The position numbers and the translations under genes were made by a program. The notes under the pieces are model-generated. The model searched no databases. It saw only the letters and a program-made list of their open reading frames with translations, and was not told the origin of the DNA. A stretch of 64,000 nt of DNA from Acidimicrobiales bacterium. Its GTDB lineage: Bacteria > Actinomycetota > Acidimicrobiia > Acidimicrobiales > SZUA-35. Positions 1-9,674 of this stretch are shown here, one piece after another. The stretch is taken from positions 22,100 to 86,099 of the forward strand of contig JAHDCV010000007.1 in assembly GCA_020629695.1 (NCBI GenBank). Direction: 5' to 3'. Each line of letters opens with the position of its first letter. Positions within the stretch are counted from its first letter, which is position 1.

Positions 1-454
1 GGCGTTCGGCCACGATCTCCAGGGTCTCGGGGTCGAGCCGATGGAGGAACGAGCCGTTCACCGACAGGATCGACCCGTTGGCGTGGACCGCGATCGAGCC
101 ACACCAGACGTGCTCCCCACACGGGAGTTCGGGGGAGCGGACGACCGGCTGGAGGGTGTCCGGATCGACACGTTCGACCCAGCCGAACGGCGCCGGTCCG
201 GCGAATGCGGGCATCGTGCCCCCGAGATACCACTCGCCGGGATCGCGACGGACGGCCATGACGTGCCAGCGGTCGTCGATACGGGTCACGACCTGCGCCG
301 CACCGTCCCGGGCGCCGAGTACCCCGGTGCGGGCCTTCTGCCGACGATTCCCGCCGCACTCGACGGGCCATGGCGACGGCCAGTAGCCGGGATGGGTCTC
401 GAGCCGGTCCCGCACGGAACGGTCACCGTCGTCCCGCCCTGTCTCTTGCTGCAT
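1..454 (-). CDS. Partial protein of unknown function (beta-propeller-like), continues beyond window start
   Basis: Minus-strand open frame from ATG at 454 reads MQQETGRDDGDRSVRDRLETHPGYWPSPWPVECGG...WHVMAVRRDPGEWYLGGTMPAFAGPAPFGWVERVDPDTLQPVVRSPELPCGEHVWCGSIAVHANGSILSVNGSFLHRLDPETLEIVAER; open to the window edge. Confidence 0.6.
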   Translation of the reverse strand, partial: MQQETGRDDGDRSVRDRLETHPGYWPSPWPVECGGNRRQKARTGVLGARDGAAQVVTRIDDRWHVMAVRRDPGEWYLGGTMPAFAGPAPFGWVERVDPDTLQPVVRSPELPCGEHVWCGSIAVHANGSILSVNGSFLHRLDPETLEIVAER

Positions 455-517
455 GCGGGCGAGCCTGCCACGCTCATCACGGCGGCTCACATCGGCACCG
501 CCGACGGAAGGACCCTC

Positions 518-1345
518 GTGCGTCTCGAACCTCTCAGCGACGTCGTCGGCTCGATCGTGCGCGACGTCGACCTGCGAACGATCGACGAGGCCGAGCTCCA
601 GCTGCTCGACCGGACGTGGGCCGAGCGGGGCCTCCTGGTCGTGCCCGGCCAAGAGCTGTCGCCGGACGACCACCTGGCGTTCGCGCGTCGGTTCGCCGAG
701 GTCGACGTCAACCGGTTCTTCACGCCCGTGCCGGGCCATCCCGAGGTCGCCGAGGTCCGCAAGGAGCCGGACCAGATCACCAACATCGGCGGCGGCTGGC
801 ACACCGATCACAGCTACGACCCGGCCCCCGCCCGCGGTTCGATCCTGGTCGCACGCGAGCTCCCACCCGAAGGCGGCGACACCGAGTTCCTCCACACCGG
901 CGAGGTGCTGTCGTCGCTGTCGGACGCGTTCGTCGATCATTTACGCGGGATGCGTGCGGTGCACAGCAATCACCACGTCTTCGGCGTCGGTGCGGGCTAC
1001 GACGACAACACCGACATCCAGTTCAACAACCACGATCAGACCGGCGAGGCCGTGCACCCGGTCGTGCTCCGACACCCCGACACCGGGGCGGAGAGCCTCT
1101 ATGTCAACACGGCGTTCACGACGCACTTCGAGGGGTGGACCGTCGCCGAGTCCAAACCGCTGTTCGAACAGCTCCTGCAGACGATCGTCGATCGCTCCAC
1201 GACCGTCCGCCTCCGTTGGGAGCCCGGCATGGTCGCCATGTGGGACAACCGCAACACCTGGCACAAGGCCCACAACGACTATCACGGCCACCGTCGGGTG
1301 ATGCACCGGGTCACGGTGGCCGGCGTCGAGCTGTCCGCAGCCTGA
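518..1345 (+). CDS. TauD/TfdA family dioxygenase
   Basis: GTG start at 518 inside the longer ORF 41..1345; WHTDHSYDPAPARGSILVARELPPEGGDTEF and TWHKAHNDYHGHRRVMHRVTV match the TauD/TfdA Fe(II)/2OG fold. Confidence 0.88.
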   Translation: MRLEPLSDVVGSIVRDVDLRTIDEAELQLLDRTWAERGLLVVPGQELSPDDHLAFARRFAEVDVNRFFTPVPGHPEVAEVRKEPDQITNIGGGWHTDHSYDPAPARGSILVARELPPEGGDTEFLHTGEVLSSLSDAFVDHLRGMRAVHSNHHVFGVGAGYDDNTDIQFNNHDQTGEAVHPVVLRHPDTGAESLYVNTAFTTHFEGWTVAESKPLFEQLLQTIVDRSTTVRLRWEPGMVAMWDNRNTWHKAHNDYHGHRRVMHRVTVAGVELSAA

Positions 1346-1426
1346 GCACTCCGTCGCCGGCTGGGCTCGCCACCGAGCGAGATTCGGCGCGTTCGGGCAC
1401 GATGATGGACACTGGTCGCCTCCGAC

Positions 1427-2548
1427 GTGAAAGAACGCCTCGTGGACTTCGAACTCTCTGCCGATCTGGTCGCCCTTCGTGATCGTGCCCGCACCGTCGC
1501 GGCCCAGGGTGTCCGTGACTTCGGACGTCACAACGACTCCTGGATCAACGGGTTCTCGAAGGAGTTCGCGAAGGTCATGGCGTCGGAGGGCTGGATCGGG
1601 ATGGGCTGGCCGACGCAGTACGGAGGCCGGGAGCGTCCTCCGATCGAACGGGTCATCGTCGCCGAGGAGATGATCGGTGCCGGCGCACCCATCGCCGCGA
1701 TGTGGTTCTCCGATCGACAGATGGGCCCGACGCTCATCGCGTACGGGACCGAGGATCAGAAGGCGGAGTTCCTGCCGGCCATGCTCTCGGGGGACACCAC
1801 GTGGTGTATCGGCATGTCCGAACCCGATGCCGGCTCGGATCTGGCCGGACTGAAGACGTCCGCCGTGCGCGACGGCAACGAGTTCGTCGTGAACGGTCAG
1901 AAGATCTGGACGAGCTTCGGTGAGGTCGCCGACTACTGCTACCTCATCTGTCGCACGTTGTCCGACGGCCCACCGCACAAGGGCATCTCGGAGCTCATCG
2001 TGCCCATGGATCTTCCCGGCATCGAGGTCCGCCCGATCACGGACATGACGACGAATCGCCATTTCTGCGAGGTCTACTTCACCGACGTGCGTGTTCCGGT
2101 CGAGAACCTCGTCGGCGTCGAAGGCGACGCCTTCAAACAGACCATGGTGCAGCTCCAACACGAGCGCGGCGGCATCGATCGGCTCGTCTCCAACCGGGCG
2201 TTGTACGACCTGGCACTGGCACGGGCCGACACGGCCAACCCGGTCGTCCGCCAGGAGATCGCCCGCATCGAATCCGACTACCGAGTCGGCCGGCTCCTGG
2301 TCTACCGCGAGGTGCTGCAGCAGGCGCCGACGGGGTTCAGCGCAGCCACCAAGGCGTTCTGTACCGAACACGAAGCACGGGTTGCCGACTTCGTGGCCGG
2401 GGTGCTCGGTGCCGACGCGATGCTCTGGGACGACGTGGCGAAGGGGCTGGCCTACGGACCCGCCTACACCATCATGGGCGGCACGTCCGACATCATGCGG
2501 AACATCCTCGGCGAGCGGACGCTCGGACTGCCCCGCGAGCCCCGCTGA
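1427..2548 (+). CDS. Acyl-CoA dehydrogenase
   Basis: CIGMSEPDAGSDLAGLKTSAVRDGNEFVVNGQKIWTS and GPAYTIMGGTSDIMRNILGERTLGLPREP motifs. Confidence 0.95.
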   Translation: MKERLVDFELSADLVALRDRARTVAAQGVRDFGRHNDSWINGFSKEFAKVMASEGWIGMGWPTQYGGRERPPIERVIVAEEMIGAGAPIAAMWFSDRQMGPTLIAYGTEDQKAEFLPAMLSGDTTWCIGMSEPDAGSDLAGLKTSAVRDGNEFVVNGQKIWTSFGEVADYCYLICRTLSDGPPHKGISELIVPMDLPGIEVRPITDMTTNRHFCEVYFTDVRVPVENLVGVEGDAFKQTMVQLQHERGGIDRLVSNRALYDLALARADTANPVVRQEIARIESDYRVGRLLVYREVLQQAPTGFSAATKAFCTEHEARVADFVAGVLGADAMLWDDVAKGLAYGPAYTIMGGTSDIMRNILGERTLGLPREPR

Positions 2549-2556
2549 CGGCGGAG

Positions 2557-2584
2557 CGTACGGTCAACGCCGTACGGTCAACCC
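2557..2584. repeat. 14-nt near-perfect tandem repeat (CGTACGGTCAACGC/CGTACGGTCAACCC) that also forms a hairpin, between convergent genes
   Basis: Direct reading; CGTACGG-TCAACG-CCGTACG (2557-2576) is also an inverted repeat. Confidence 0.55.
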
Positions 2585-3333
2585 AGACCCGTCCAGAAGC
2601 GGTCCAGGGCGGTTGCCGCGTCGGATGCATGACTCGTGGCCCACCAGTGCCCGGCGCCTCCGAGCACGTGTTCATCGAGTCCGAGCCGGCGTGCGACCCT
2701 GCCGGCCGACGCCGCCGGAACGTAGGCGTCGTCCTCGGCCGTGAGCAACAACCCGGGCGGCAGCGGGTCGAGCTCGGCCAGTCGATCGCCGAGCTCGCTG
2801 AGGTACGGCTGCGCTCCGCCGCGGTACAACCCGAGGATGGCCGATGTCATGTCCTCGTCGAGGGCATCGGCGAACGACACGGCGATCGATTCCGACAGCC
2901 CGAGCCCGACGTAGACGGCGACGAGATCCTCCGACGGCACGGCCAGCATGCCGGCGAGTGCCTCCTCACCGGCACCGGGCGTCTGCCAGACCTGTGCGGT
3001 GTCGTGCCAGACGTAGTCGGCTGCCAGGAGGCCGCCGCAGTCGATGGCCCAGGAACGGACGAGGTCGGGGCGATCGGCGACCAGTCGGGCGACGTGAGCG
3101 GCACCCCAGTCGTGGCCGAGCAGGTCGACGGGGCCGGAACCGACATCCTCGATCCGGTCGATCAACCATCGGGCGTAGGCAGCGGGGCTCGGTTCGAACT
3201 CGTCCGGCAGCTGCGTGCCGAAACCGGGTGGTGAGCATCGGACGAGGTCGTGCCCGAACGGGCGGAGAGCCCCGGCGAGGTCGTCCCAGACGGCGTCGGT
3301 CTCGGGAACACCGTGCACGGCGATGATGGTCAT
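2578..3333 (-). CDS. Alpha/beta hydrolase
   Basis: MTIIAVHGVPETDAVWDDLAGALRPFGHDLV...VDLLGHDWGAAHVARLVADRPDLV; GHDWG nucleophile elbow. Confidence 0.88.
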   Translation of the reverse strand: MTIIAVHGVPETDAVWDDLAGALRPFGHDLVRCSPPGFGTQLPDEFEPSPAAYARWLIDRIEDVGSGPVDLLGHDWGAAHVARLVADRPDLVRSWAIDCGGLLAADYVWHDTAQVWQTPGAGEEALAGMLAVPSEDLVAVYVGLGLSESIAVSFADALDEDMTSAILGLYRGGAQPYLSELGDRLAELDPLPPGLLLTAEDDAYVPAASAGRVARRLGLDEHVLGGAGHWWATSHASDAATALDRFWTGLG

Positions 3334-3403
3334 GAACCGATCATGGCATCTTCGTCCGCCCCATGCGGCAGAGCTCCGGTCGGTGCGCTACACATGAGCC
3401 GGC

Positions 3404-5968
3404 ATGGGAGCCCTTCCGGCGACGGCCGCTCGCACGACGTCCGAGGACGCCTCGGGATCCGGGCTCGGCACCTTCGGCGGGGTGTTCACGCCGAGCCTGC
3501 TGACGATCCTCGGTCTGGTTCTGTTCCTGCGGCTGGGCTTCGTGACCGGCAACGTCGGTCTCGGCCAGATGCTGCTGATCCTGGTGGCAGCGACATCCGT
3601 GTCGTTGTTGACCACGATCTCCCTGGCGGCGATCGCCACGAACCTCCGCGTGGGCGGCGGGGGCGTCTACTACCTGATCTCCCGGACGCTCGGACCGGCC
3701 TTCGGGGGCGCGATCGGTCTCGTGCTGTACCTCGCCATGTCGGTGTCGGTCGCCTTCTACGCCATCGGTCTCGGCGAGGCCGTGACGAGCGTGCTGGGCT
3801 CGGACAGTGAGGTCTTGCCGCGGTTCGTCGCCGCGGGCACGATCATCCTCCTGCTCGGGCTGGCCTGGCTCGGTGCCGACATCGCCACCCGGTTCCAGTA
3901 CATCGTCATGGTCTGCCTCGTCGTGGCCATCGCGGGCTATCTGATCGGCGTGGTGCCCGACATGGAGGTCGGGCGCCTGAGCGATTCGTTCGGCGCACCC
4001 TCGGACGGTGATGACTTCTGGATCGCCTTCGCCCTGTTCTTCCCGGCCATCACCGGCTTCACCCAGGGTGTGGCGATGTCGGGCGACCTGCGGTCACCGG
4101 GCCGCTCCATCACCCGGGGCACGTTCGCCGCGATCGGACTGTCGACCCTCGTCTATCTGTTCGTCATCGTCACCTTCGCGGCCGCCGTCCCACTCGACGA
4201 ACTCCGGGCCGACACCGCCATCATGCGGCGGCTCGCGGTCGCCCCCGCGTTCGTCGACGTCGGGGTCATCGCCGCCACGCTCTCCTCGGCGATCGCCTCG
4301 ATGCTGGGTGGGCCGCGCACGCTCCAACGCCTCGCCGCCGACCGGCTGATCGCCCGGCTCGAGCCGCTGGGCGTCGGCGCCGGACCCGACGACAATCCCC
4401 GTCGAGCCGTGCTGCTCACGACGGGAATCGCCCTCGTGACCGTCGCACTCGGAGATCTCGATCTCGTCGCCCCCGTCATCTCGATGTTCTTCCTCGCCAG
4501 CTACGGACTCATCAACTTCGCCACCTACAACGAGGCTCGCGCCGCGAGCACCTCGTTCCGGCCGACCTTCCGGTTCTTCGACTGGCGTCTGTCGCTGTTG
4601 GGCACGGTCGTGTGCCTGGGCGCCATCCTCGCGATCGACGCGCTCGCCGGGGCACTCGCGTTCGTCGCCGTGTTCGCCCTCTACACCTGGCTCGCCCGTT
4701 CGGTGACCGAGTCACGCTGGGCGGACTCCACCCGCGCACACCATGCGGGTCGAGTCCGCAACCACCTCCTCCTGATGGCCGACACCGTCGATGCCGGCCG
4801 GGACTGGCGGCCGGTCACGATCGGCTTCGTCCCCCGAGATCCCGAGCGCCGCACCCGACTCTGCGAGGTCGCGGGCTGGCTCGAAGGAGGTGCCGGATTC
4901 ACCACGATGGCCAGGATCGTGGTGGGCCGAGGACCACTCGTGCGGCGACATGCGGCCTCGGTCGACCGCGAGCTGGCTCGTGAGCTGTCGTGGACGGGTT
5001 CCGGCGCCTATCGCCGGGTCGTCGTCGCCGACACGCTGGACAATGGCGTCGCGTCGTTGATCCAGAGCCACGGCATCGGACCCATCACGCCGAATCTCGC
5101 GCTCTTCAGCGGCGCCGATGTACGACTCGCCCGGAGCGACGAGGAGGGTCAGCGGGGAAGCATGGTCCAGACCGCCCTCCGGTACGGCATGAACGTCGCG
5201 GTCATGTCGGCGTCGGCGGAGGCGTGGGAGTCGCGGGCCACGCGTGACTCCCGTCCGATCGTCGTCTGGTGGACCGATGAACGGGTCGGTCGGCTGCTCA
5301 CGCTGCTCGCGTGGATGTGCACCCGGACCGATGCCTGGTCGGGCCGAGCGATCGAGGTGTTCGTCGTCGATGGCGACCTCGCCGCCGTCGATGCGGTTTC
5401 GGCCGCACTCGACGAGGCCCGGCTCCCCGTCCGAGTGCGTGGCGGCGTCAGTTCGGATGCATTCCTCGCGCGGACCGGCGACGCCGCACTCGTGTTCGCA
5501 CCACTGCGGGTCCGCAGCACGGAACTGCTCGGCCCGGGTGATCGCCCGCTCGCCGAACTCTCCGCCGGGCTCGGTCTTGTCGTCTTCGTGCACGCGGCGG
5601 ACGAGGTCGCCCTCGACATCCAGCCCGACGACTCGCTCCTCGCCCTCGCCGCCGATGCCCGTGACCGGGCGAAGCAGGCGGCCACGCGGGCCGAGGAACT
5701 GGATGCGGAGGCCGGCCGCCTGATGGTCGATGCCGAGATGCTCCGCATCGAACGCGGCAGCACCGACCCCGACGTCGAAGTCGCCGTGGCCCGGTCGGCC
5801 GCGGCGCAACGCCGCTACCTCGACGCCCGGGCCCGGGCCGACGAGGCCTGGCGCGTGGTCGGCGAACTCGACCCCAACGAGGTGTTCGAACCGGTCGATC
5901 CCGAGGTGTGGCTCACGACCGACGAGGTTCGCTCACCCTTCCGCCGATCCGGCCGGCGGAACATCTGA
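3404..5968 (+). CDS. APC-superfamily permease resembling cation-chloride cotransporters (SLC12-like) with cytosolic C-terminal domain
   Basis: FGGVFTPSLLTILGLVLFLRLGFVTGNVGLGQMLLILVAATSVSLLTTISLAAIATNLRVGGGGVYYLISRTLGPAFGGAIGLVLYLA; multi-TM then ~430 aa soluble tail. Confidence 0.8.
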   Translation: MGALPATAARTTSEDASGSGLGTFGGVFTPSLLTILGLVLFLRLGFVTGNVGLGQMLLILVAATSVSLLTTISLAAIATNLRVGGGGVYYLISRTLGPAFGGAIGLVLYLAMSVSVAFYAIGLGEAVTSVLGSDSEVLPRFVAAGTIILLLGLAWLGADIATRFQYIVMVCLVVAIAGYLIGVVPDMEVGRLSDSFGAPSDGDDFWIAFALFFPAITGFTQGVAMSGDLRSPGRSITRGTFAAIGLSTLVYLFVIVTFAAAVPLDELRADTAIMRRLAVAPAFVDVGVIAATLSSAIASMLGGPRTLQRLAADRLIARLEPLGVGAGPDDNPRRAVLLTTGIALVTVALGDLDLVAPVISMFFLASYGLINFATYNEARAASTSFRPTFRFFDWRLSLLGTVVCLGAILAIDALAGALAFVAVFALYTWLARSVTESRWADSTRAHHAGRVRNHLLLMADTVDAGRDWRPVTIGFVPRDPERRTRLCEVAGWLEGGAGFTTMARIVVGRGPLVRRHAASVDRELARELSWTGSGAYRRVVVADTLDNGVASLIQSHGIGPITPNLALFSGADVRLARSDEEGQRGSMVQTALRYGMNVAVMSASAEAWESRATRDSRPIVVWWTDERVGRLLTLLAWMCTRTDAWSGRAIEVFVVDGDLAAVDAVSAALDEARLPVRVRGGVSSDAFLARTGDAALVFAPLRVRSTELLGPGDRPLAELSAGLGLVVFVHAADEVALDIQPDDSLLALAADARDRAKQAATRAEELDAEAGRLMVDAEMLRIERGSTDPDVEVAVARSAAAQRRYLDARARADEAWRVVGELDPNEVFEPVDPEVWLTTDEVRSPFRRSGRRNI

Positions 5969-6490
5969 CGCAGCGGTGCCGGGCTCGGCCGTGCCCGAGA
6001 CGACTCCCTGCTCGTCGTCGCGCCCGACCAGATGTGTCGCCGTCCAGGCGAGGGCCGCGAGGACGACCATGGCGGCCGGACCGAGCGCGAGGAGGGCGCC
6101 GTCGGTGTCGGCCACGCCGAGCACGAGGTCGACCCCGTTGCCGTCGGGCGAGGCGACGAGCTCGACCACGTCGGCCTCGAGATCATCCCCCCGGTCTCGG
6201 CTCAGCGGACTCGGTCCGGCGTCGAACTCGAGCTCGACGAGATGGGCGACCAGTCGGCCACGCGCGTCGCCGAGGTCACCGTCGACGGTGCCGAGCGGCA
6301 CGAGGGTGAGCTCGAGCTGCGGCCCATCGAGCCCCACGACCCAGTCGCTCGACGAACGCTCGAAGCCCGAGGGTGTGCCGATCTCGCCGTCGAGCGCCCG
6401 TATGGCGAGTGTCATCGGCGCGAGCATGATCAACATCACGACCCCGGCGATGAGCGCGACGAGGAGGAGCAGATGACGGAATCGCCGCAT
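5933..6490 (-). CDS. Hypothetical membrane protein (two TM segments flanking an extracytoplasmic domain)
   Basis: N-terminal LLLLVALIAGVVMLIMLAPMTLAI and C-terminal ALLALGPAAMVVLAALAWTATHLV; 3' end overlaps the convergent transporter gene. Confidence 0.6.
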   Translation of the reverse strand: MRRFRHLLLLVALIAGVVMLIMLAPMTLAIRALDGEIGTPSGFERSSSDWVVGLDGPQLELTLVPLGTVDGDLGDARGRLVAHLVELEFDAGPSPLSRDRGDDLEADVVELVASPDGNGVDLVLGVADTDGALLALGPAAMVVLAALAWTATHLVGRDDEQGVVSGTAEPGTAASDVPPAGSAEG

Positions 6491-6500
6491 GTGCAGCCCG

Positions 6501-7286
6501 TCAGTTTCCGCGGAAGCCCGGTCGGCGCTTGTTCAGGAAGGCGTCGATGCCTTCCTTGCCATCGCCCGTGCCGCTCATCGCCGCGATGTTCCGAGCCTCG
6601 AGCTCCATCTGGGTCTCGAGCGTGCCCGAGAAACTCTCGTGGAGCATCGCTTTGACCCGACCGAAGGCGAGCGTCGGCCCGGCCGCCAGCCTGGCCGCCG
6701 TCGCCTGCGCCGTCGCCAGCAGCTCCTCGGCCGGGACGACCTGGGTGATCAGTCCCCACTCGAGCGCCTCGGCTGCGGACAGGCGTCGGTTGGTGAGCAT
6801 GAGCTCCGCAGCCCGTCGCAGTCCGACCAGGCGGGGCACGAAGTACGTGGACGAACCATCCGGCGTGAGCGCCGCGGCCGTGTAGGCCGAGGTGAAGGTC
6901 GCCTGGTCGGAGGCGATGGCGAGATCGGACGCTGCGACGAACGAGAACCCCGCGCCGGCCGCGGCACCGTTCACCGCGGAGATCAGGGGTGCATCCATCC
7001 GGGCGAAGCGCGAGATCGCCGCGTGGTAGTAGGTCGTCATCTCCTTCAGGAGCCCGCCGGCCCCGTCACCGGCGTCGGCGAAGGCGCCGAGGTCGCCGCC
7101 GGCACAGAAGAACTTGCCCGCGCCCGTCGCCACGACCGCACGGACGTCGGCGTCCTCGTCGCATCGGATCGCGACGTGCATCAACTCGTACATGAAGTCC
7201 CGGTTCATCGCGTTCGCCGCATCCGGGCGGTTGAAGGTGATCGTGGCGACCTGGTCGGTCAGGTCGAAGAGGATGAGATCGGACAC
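6501..7286 (-). CDS. Enoyl-CoA hydratase/isomerase family protein
   Basis: Start VSDLILFDLTDQVATITFNRPDAANAMN; GAAAGAGFSFVAASDLAIASDQATFTSAY. Confidence 0.93.
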   Translation of the reverse strand: MSDLILFDLTDQVATITFNRPDAANAMNRDFMYELMHVAIRCDEDADVRAVVATGAGKFFCAGGDLGAFADAGDGAGGLLKEMTTYYHAAISRFARMDAPLISAVNGAAAGAGFSFVAASDLAIASDQATFTSAYTAAALTPDGSSTYFVPRLVGLRRAAELMLTNRRLSAAEALEWGLITQVVPAEELLATAQATAARLAAGPTLAFGRVKAMLHESFSGTLETQMELEARNIAAMSGTGDGKEGIDAFLNKRRPGFRGN

Positions 7287-7390
7287 GGGCGACTCCTGGC
7301 GAGCGAGGGACGCGTGCGACGCTAGGGCGGGAGCGGGTCCGTCGCCATACGGCACGACGTCCCCCCCTCGCGGGCTCTACCGTCCGGGGG

Positions 7391-8425
7391 ATGTCGCCGA
7401 CGCCTGCCCTCGCCACCCGACTCGTCGAGGCGATCCACGCCGGCACGCTGCGGTCGACGATCACCACGCTGCGAGCCTCCGGTCTGGAGGACCCGCTGCT
7501 CGCCGAGGCCGAGCGCGCGATCGCCGCACTGGACCGTCGTCAGGACCAGGATCGCTCGCGATGGTCGCAGCGGTTCGCCGAGGCCGGGCTCGAGCATCGG
7601 CTGGCCGAGCCGGAGCCCGGTTCGCTGATCTCGGTGCCCGAGTTGATCGTGGCGCCGGAGGACGTCGACGCCGCCCTGGCAGAGGTCGAGCGGCGCGGTC
7701 TTCGGCGCTGGACGCCATCCGGTGGGTCGGCGGCCGAGGCCGTCCGGCGGACCACCGATCGGCTGATGCTCGCCTCGGTGGCCGACGTTCCCGAACGAGT
7801 CACCATTCGTTGGGCCGAGACACCGCCACGTCTCGCACCTCTCGCACCACGGATCCCGGATCTGACCGGTCGGGAGCTGCCCGCCGGGTTGTGGCCCGTC
7901 CATCTCCTCCGACGCGTGGCCAGGGTCGGCCTGACCCGGCTGGGCCGGGCTCCGGCTGCCCCCGACCTCGGTCCGTTGCTGGTGACGCCCGTGCCGCTGG
8001 CCGAGGCCCTCATGCGTTCGCTCGGGCTCACATCCACCGACGTCGTCGTCGATCTCGGGTGCGGGGACGGACGACTGCTGGTCGCCGCGGTCGACGCCGG
8101 CGCCGGGTCGGCGGTCGGGCTCGAGATGGATCCCGACGTCGCTGGGCTCGCCCGACGTCGGATCGAGGAGGCCGGCCACGCCGAGACCATCCGGGTGCAC
8201 ACGACCGACGCGGCGCGCCACGATCTGTCCGACGCCACGGTCATCGTGATGTTCATCGCCGCGTGGGCAGCGGCCGAGCAGGTCGACGCGGTCCGGCGTC
8301 GGGTCGGTCCGGGGGTACGGATCGTCGCCCACGAGCTGGAGCCGATCGAGGCGGGGCAGCCGGGGGAGCGGCGGCCGTTGTTCACCGACGACGCCATCAG
8401 CGTCTGTCACGTGTGGACGACATGA
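7391..8425 (+). CDS. SAM-dependent methyltransferase-like protein
   Basis: DVVVDLGCGDGRLLVAAVDAGAGSAVGLEMDPDVAGLARRRIEEAGHAETI. Confidence 0.82.
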   Translation: MSPTPALATRLVEAIHAGTLRSTITTLRASGLEDPLLAEAERAIAALDRRQDQDRSRWSQRFAEAGLEHRLAEPEPGSLISVPELIVAPEDVDAALAEVERRGLRRWTPSGGSAAEAVRRTTDRLMLASVADVPERVTIRWAETPPRLAPLAPRIPDLTGRELPAGLWPVHLLRRVARVGLTRLGRAPAAPDLGPLLVTPVPLAEALMRSLGLTSTDVVVDLGCGDGRLLVAAVDAGAGSAVGLEMDPDVAGLARRRIEEAGHAETIRVHTTDAARHDLSDATVIVMFIAAWAAAEQVDAVRRRVGPGVRIVAHELEPIEAGQPGERRPLFTDDAISVCHVWTT

Positions 8426-8472
8426 CCTCCGAGGTCATGGTCACGACGACCTCGCCGCCCGATGATGGCACC

Positions 8473-8907
8473 ATGACCACGATCCCATCCGACCAGCCCA
8501 CCATCGAGGCCGCCGACGCCGCCGGCCGGTCAACAGTTCTCCGTCGAGCGCTGCGGGCCAACGCCGGGTTCTCGGTGGTCACCGGCCTGCTCGGGCTGCT
8601 CGCCGGATCCCGGGTCGCCGAGGTCGCCGGCATCGACCCGGTCTGGCTCGTGCCGCTCGGGGCGGTCGGACTACTCGGCTTCGCCGGCGGCCTGCTGTGG
8701 CTCGCCGCTCAGGACACGGAGACGTTGCGACGACACGTGCCGGGCGTCATCGCCGCCGACGGCGGCTGGGTCCTCGCGACCGCTGCGGTCGTCGGCCTGG
8801 GTTGGCTCTCCTCCGAGGGCCGCCTGTGGGCGGCCGCGATCGCCGTGGTGGTGGGGGCCGTGGCCATCGCCCAGTGGCTCGGTCTGCGGCGGCTCGATCG
8901 ACGATGA
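8473..8907 (+). CDS. Hypothetical integral membrane protein (4 TM)
   Basis: MTTIPSDQPTIEAADAAGRSTVLRRALRANAGFSVVTGLLGLLAG...; frame shared with ORF 7114..8907; alternative ATG at 8422. Confidence 0.65.
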   Translation: MTTIPSDQPTIEAADAAGRSTVLRRALRANAGFSVVTGLLGLLAGSRVAEVAGIDPVWLVPLGAVGLLGFAGGLLWLAAQDTETLRRHVPGVIAADGGWVLATAAVVGLGWLSSEGRLWAAAIAVVVGAVAIAQWLGLRRLDRR

Positions 8908-9671
8908 GCGCGTTCGGGCCCCGCCTCCGGACCTGGCGACTCCATCGGGGCCACACCCAGGAGCGCCTGGCCCATCGGGCGGAGGTCTCCCAGCGGCACC
9001 TGTCGGCGATCGAGAACGGGCGGGCCGTGCCGAGTGCCGAGCTCATCGGTCATCTCGCCCGCACACTCGACATCCCACCTCGGGACGAGAACGATCTGCT
9101 GCTCGCCGCCGGCCACGCTCCCCGCCGAGTCGAGACACCGCTCGACGAGCTCGACGACGTGCGGATGGCGCTGACCTTCATGCTCGAGGCGCACGACCCC
9201 CACCCGGCCGTGGTCGTCGATCACCGCTGGACCCTCGTCGACGCCAACGACGCGGCCACCGGTCTGATCGCGGCGCTCGTGCCGAACCCACCGCTGCTTG
9301 ACGGCACTCTCAACCTCATGCACCTGCTGCTCGACCCGGCCGGCCTGCGCCCGATGATCGAGAACTGGTCCGAGTGCGGGCCCACCCTCGGACGAGCCGT
9401 GGCGGACGAGTCGGCCCGTCAGCCGGACGATCCCGTGCTCGCCGACCTGGTGCGGCGCTTCGCCGCGAGCCTGCCACAACGTCCGGACAGCACGTCGGCC
9501 GGTTCGGTCGTCTCCATGCGTCTCCGCACGCCGGTCGGGCCGATCTCGCTGTTCACCTGCCTGTCCGTGCTCCTCGGACCGATCGACATCACCGCGGCGG
9601 AGCTGCGCCTCGAGACGTTCTTCCCGACCGACGAGGCCAGCCGCGCACGCCTCGAGGCACTGCTCGGCTGA
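8904..9671 (+). CDS. XRE-family transcriptional regulator with MmyB-like ligand-binding C-terminus
   Basis: LRTWRLHRGHTQERLAHRAEVSQRHLSAIENGRAVPSAELIGHLARTLDIP; VVDHRWTLVDANDAA; ATGA overlap with the upstream gene. Confidence 0.87.
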   Translation: MSAFGPRLRTWRLHRGHTQERLAHRAEVSQRHLSAIENGRAVPSAELIGHLARTLDIPPRDENDLLLAAGHAPRRVETPLDELDDVRMALTFMLEAHDPHPAVVVDHRWTLVDANDAATGLIAALVPNPPLLDGTLNLMHLLLDPAGLRPMIENWSECGPTLGRAVADESARQPDDPVLADLVRRFAASLPQRPDSTSAGSVVSMRLRTPVGPISLFTCLSVLLGPIDITAAELRLETFFPTDEASRARLEALLG

Positions 9672-9674
9672 TCC

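Noticed and set aside
41-517. N-terminal extension of the TauD ORF
   Set aside because: Overlaps a better-supported minus-strand CDS (1..454); TauD homology starts at GTG 518.
941-2371. 476-aa minus-strand ORF antisense to the acyl-CoA dehydrogenase
   Set aside because: High-GC shadow ORF; low-complexity Gly/Asp/Arg/His/Val composition and no domain motifs, while the plus strand encodes a clear acyl-CoA dehydrogenase.
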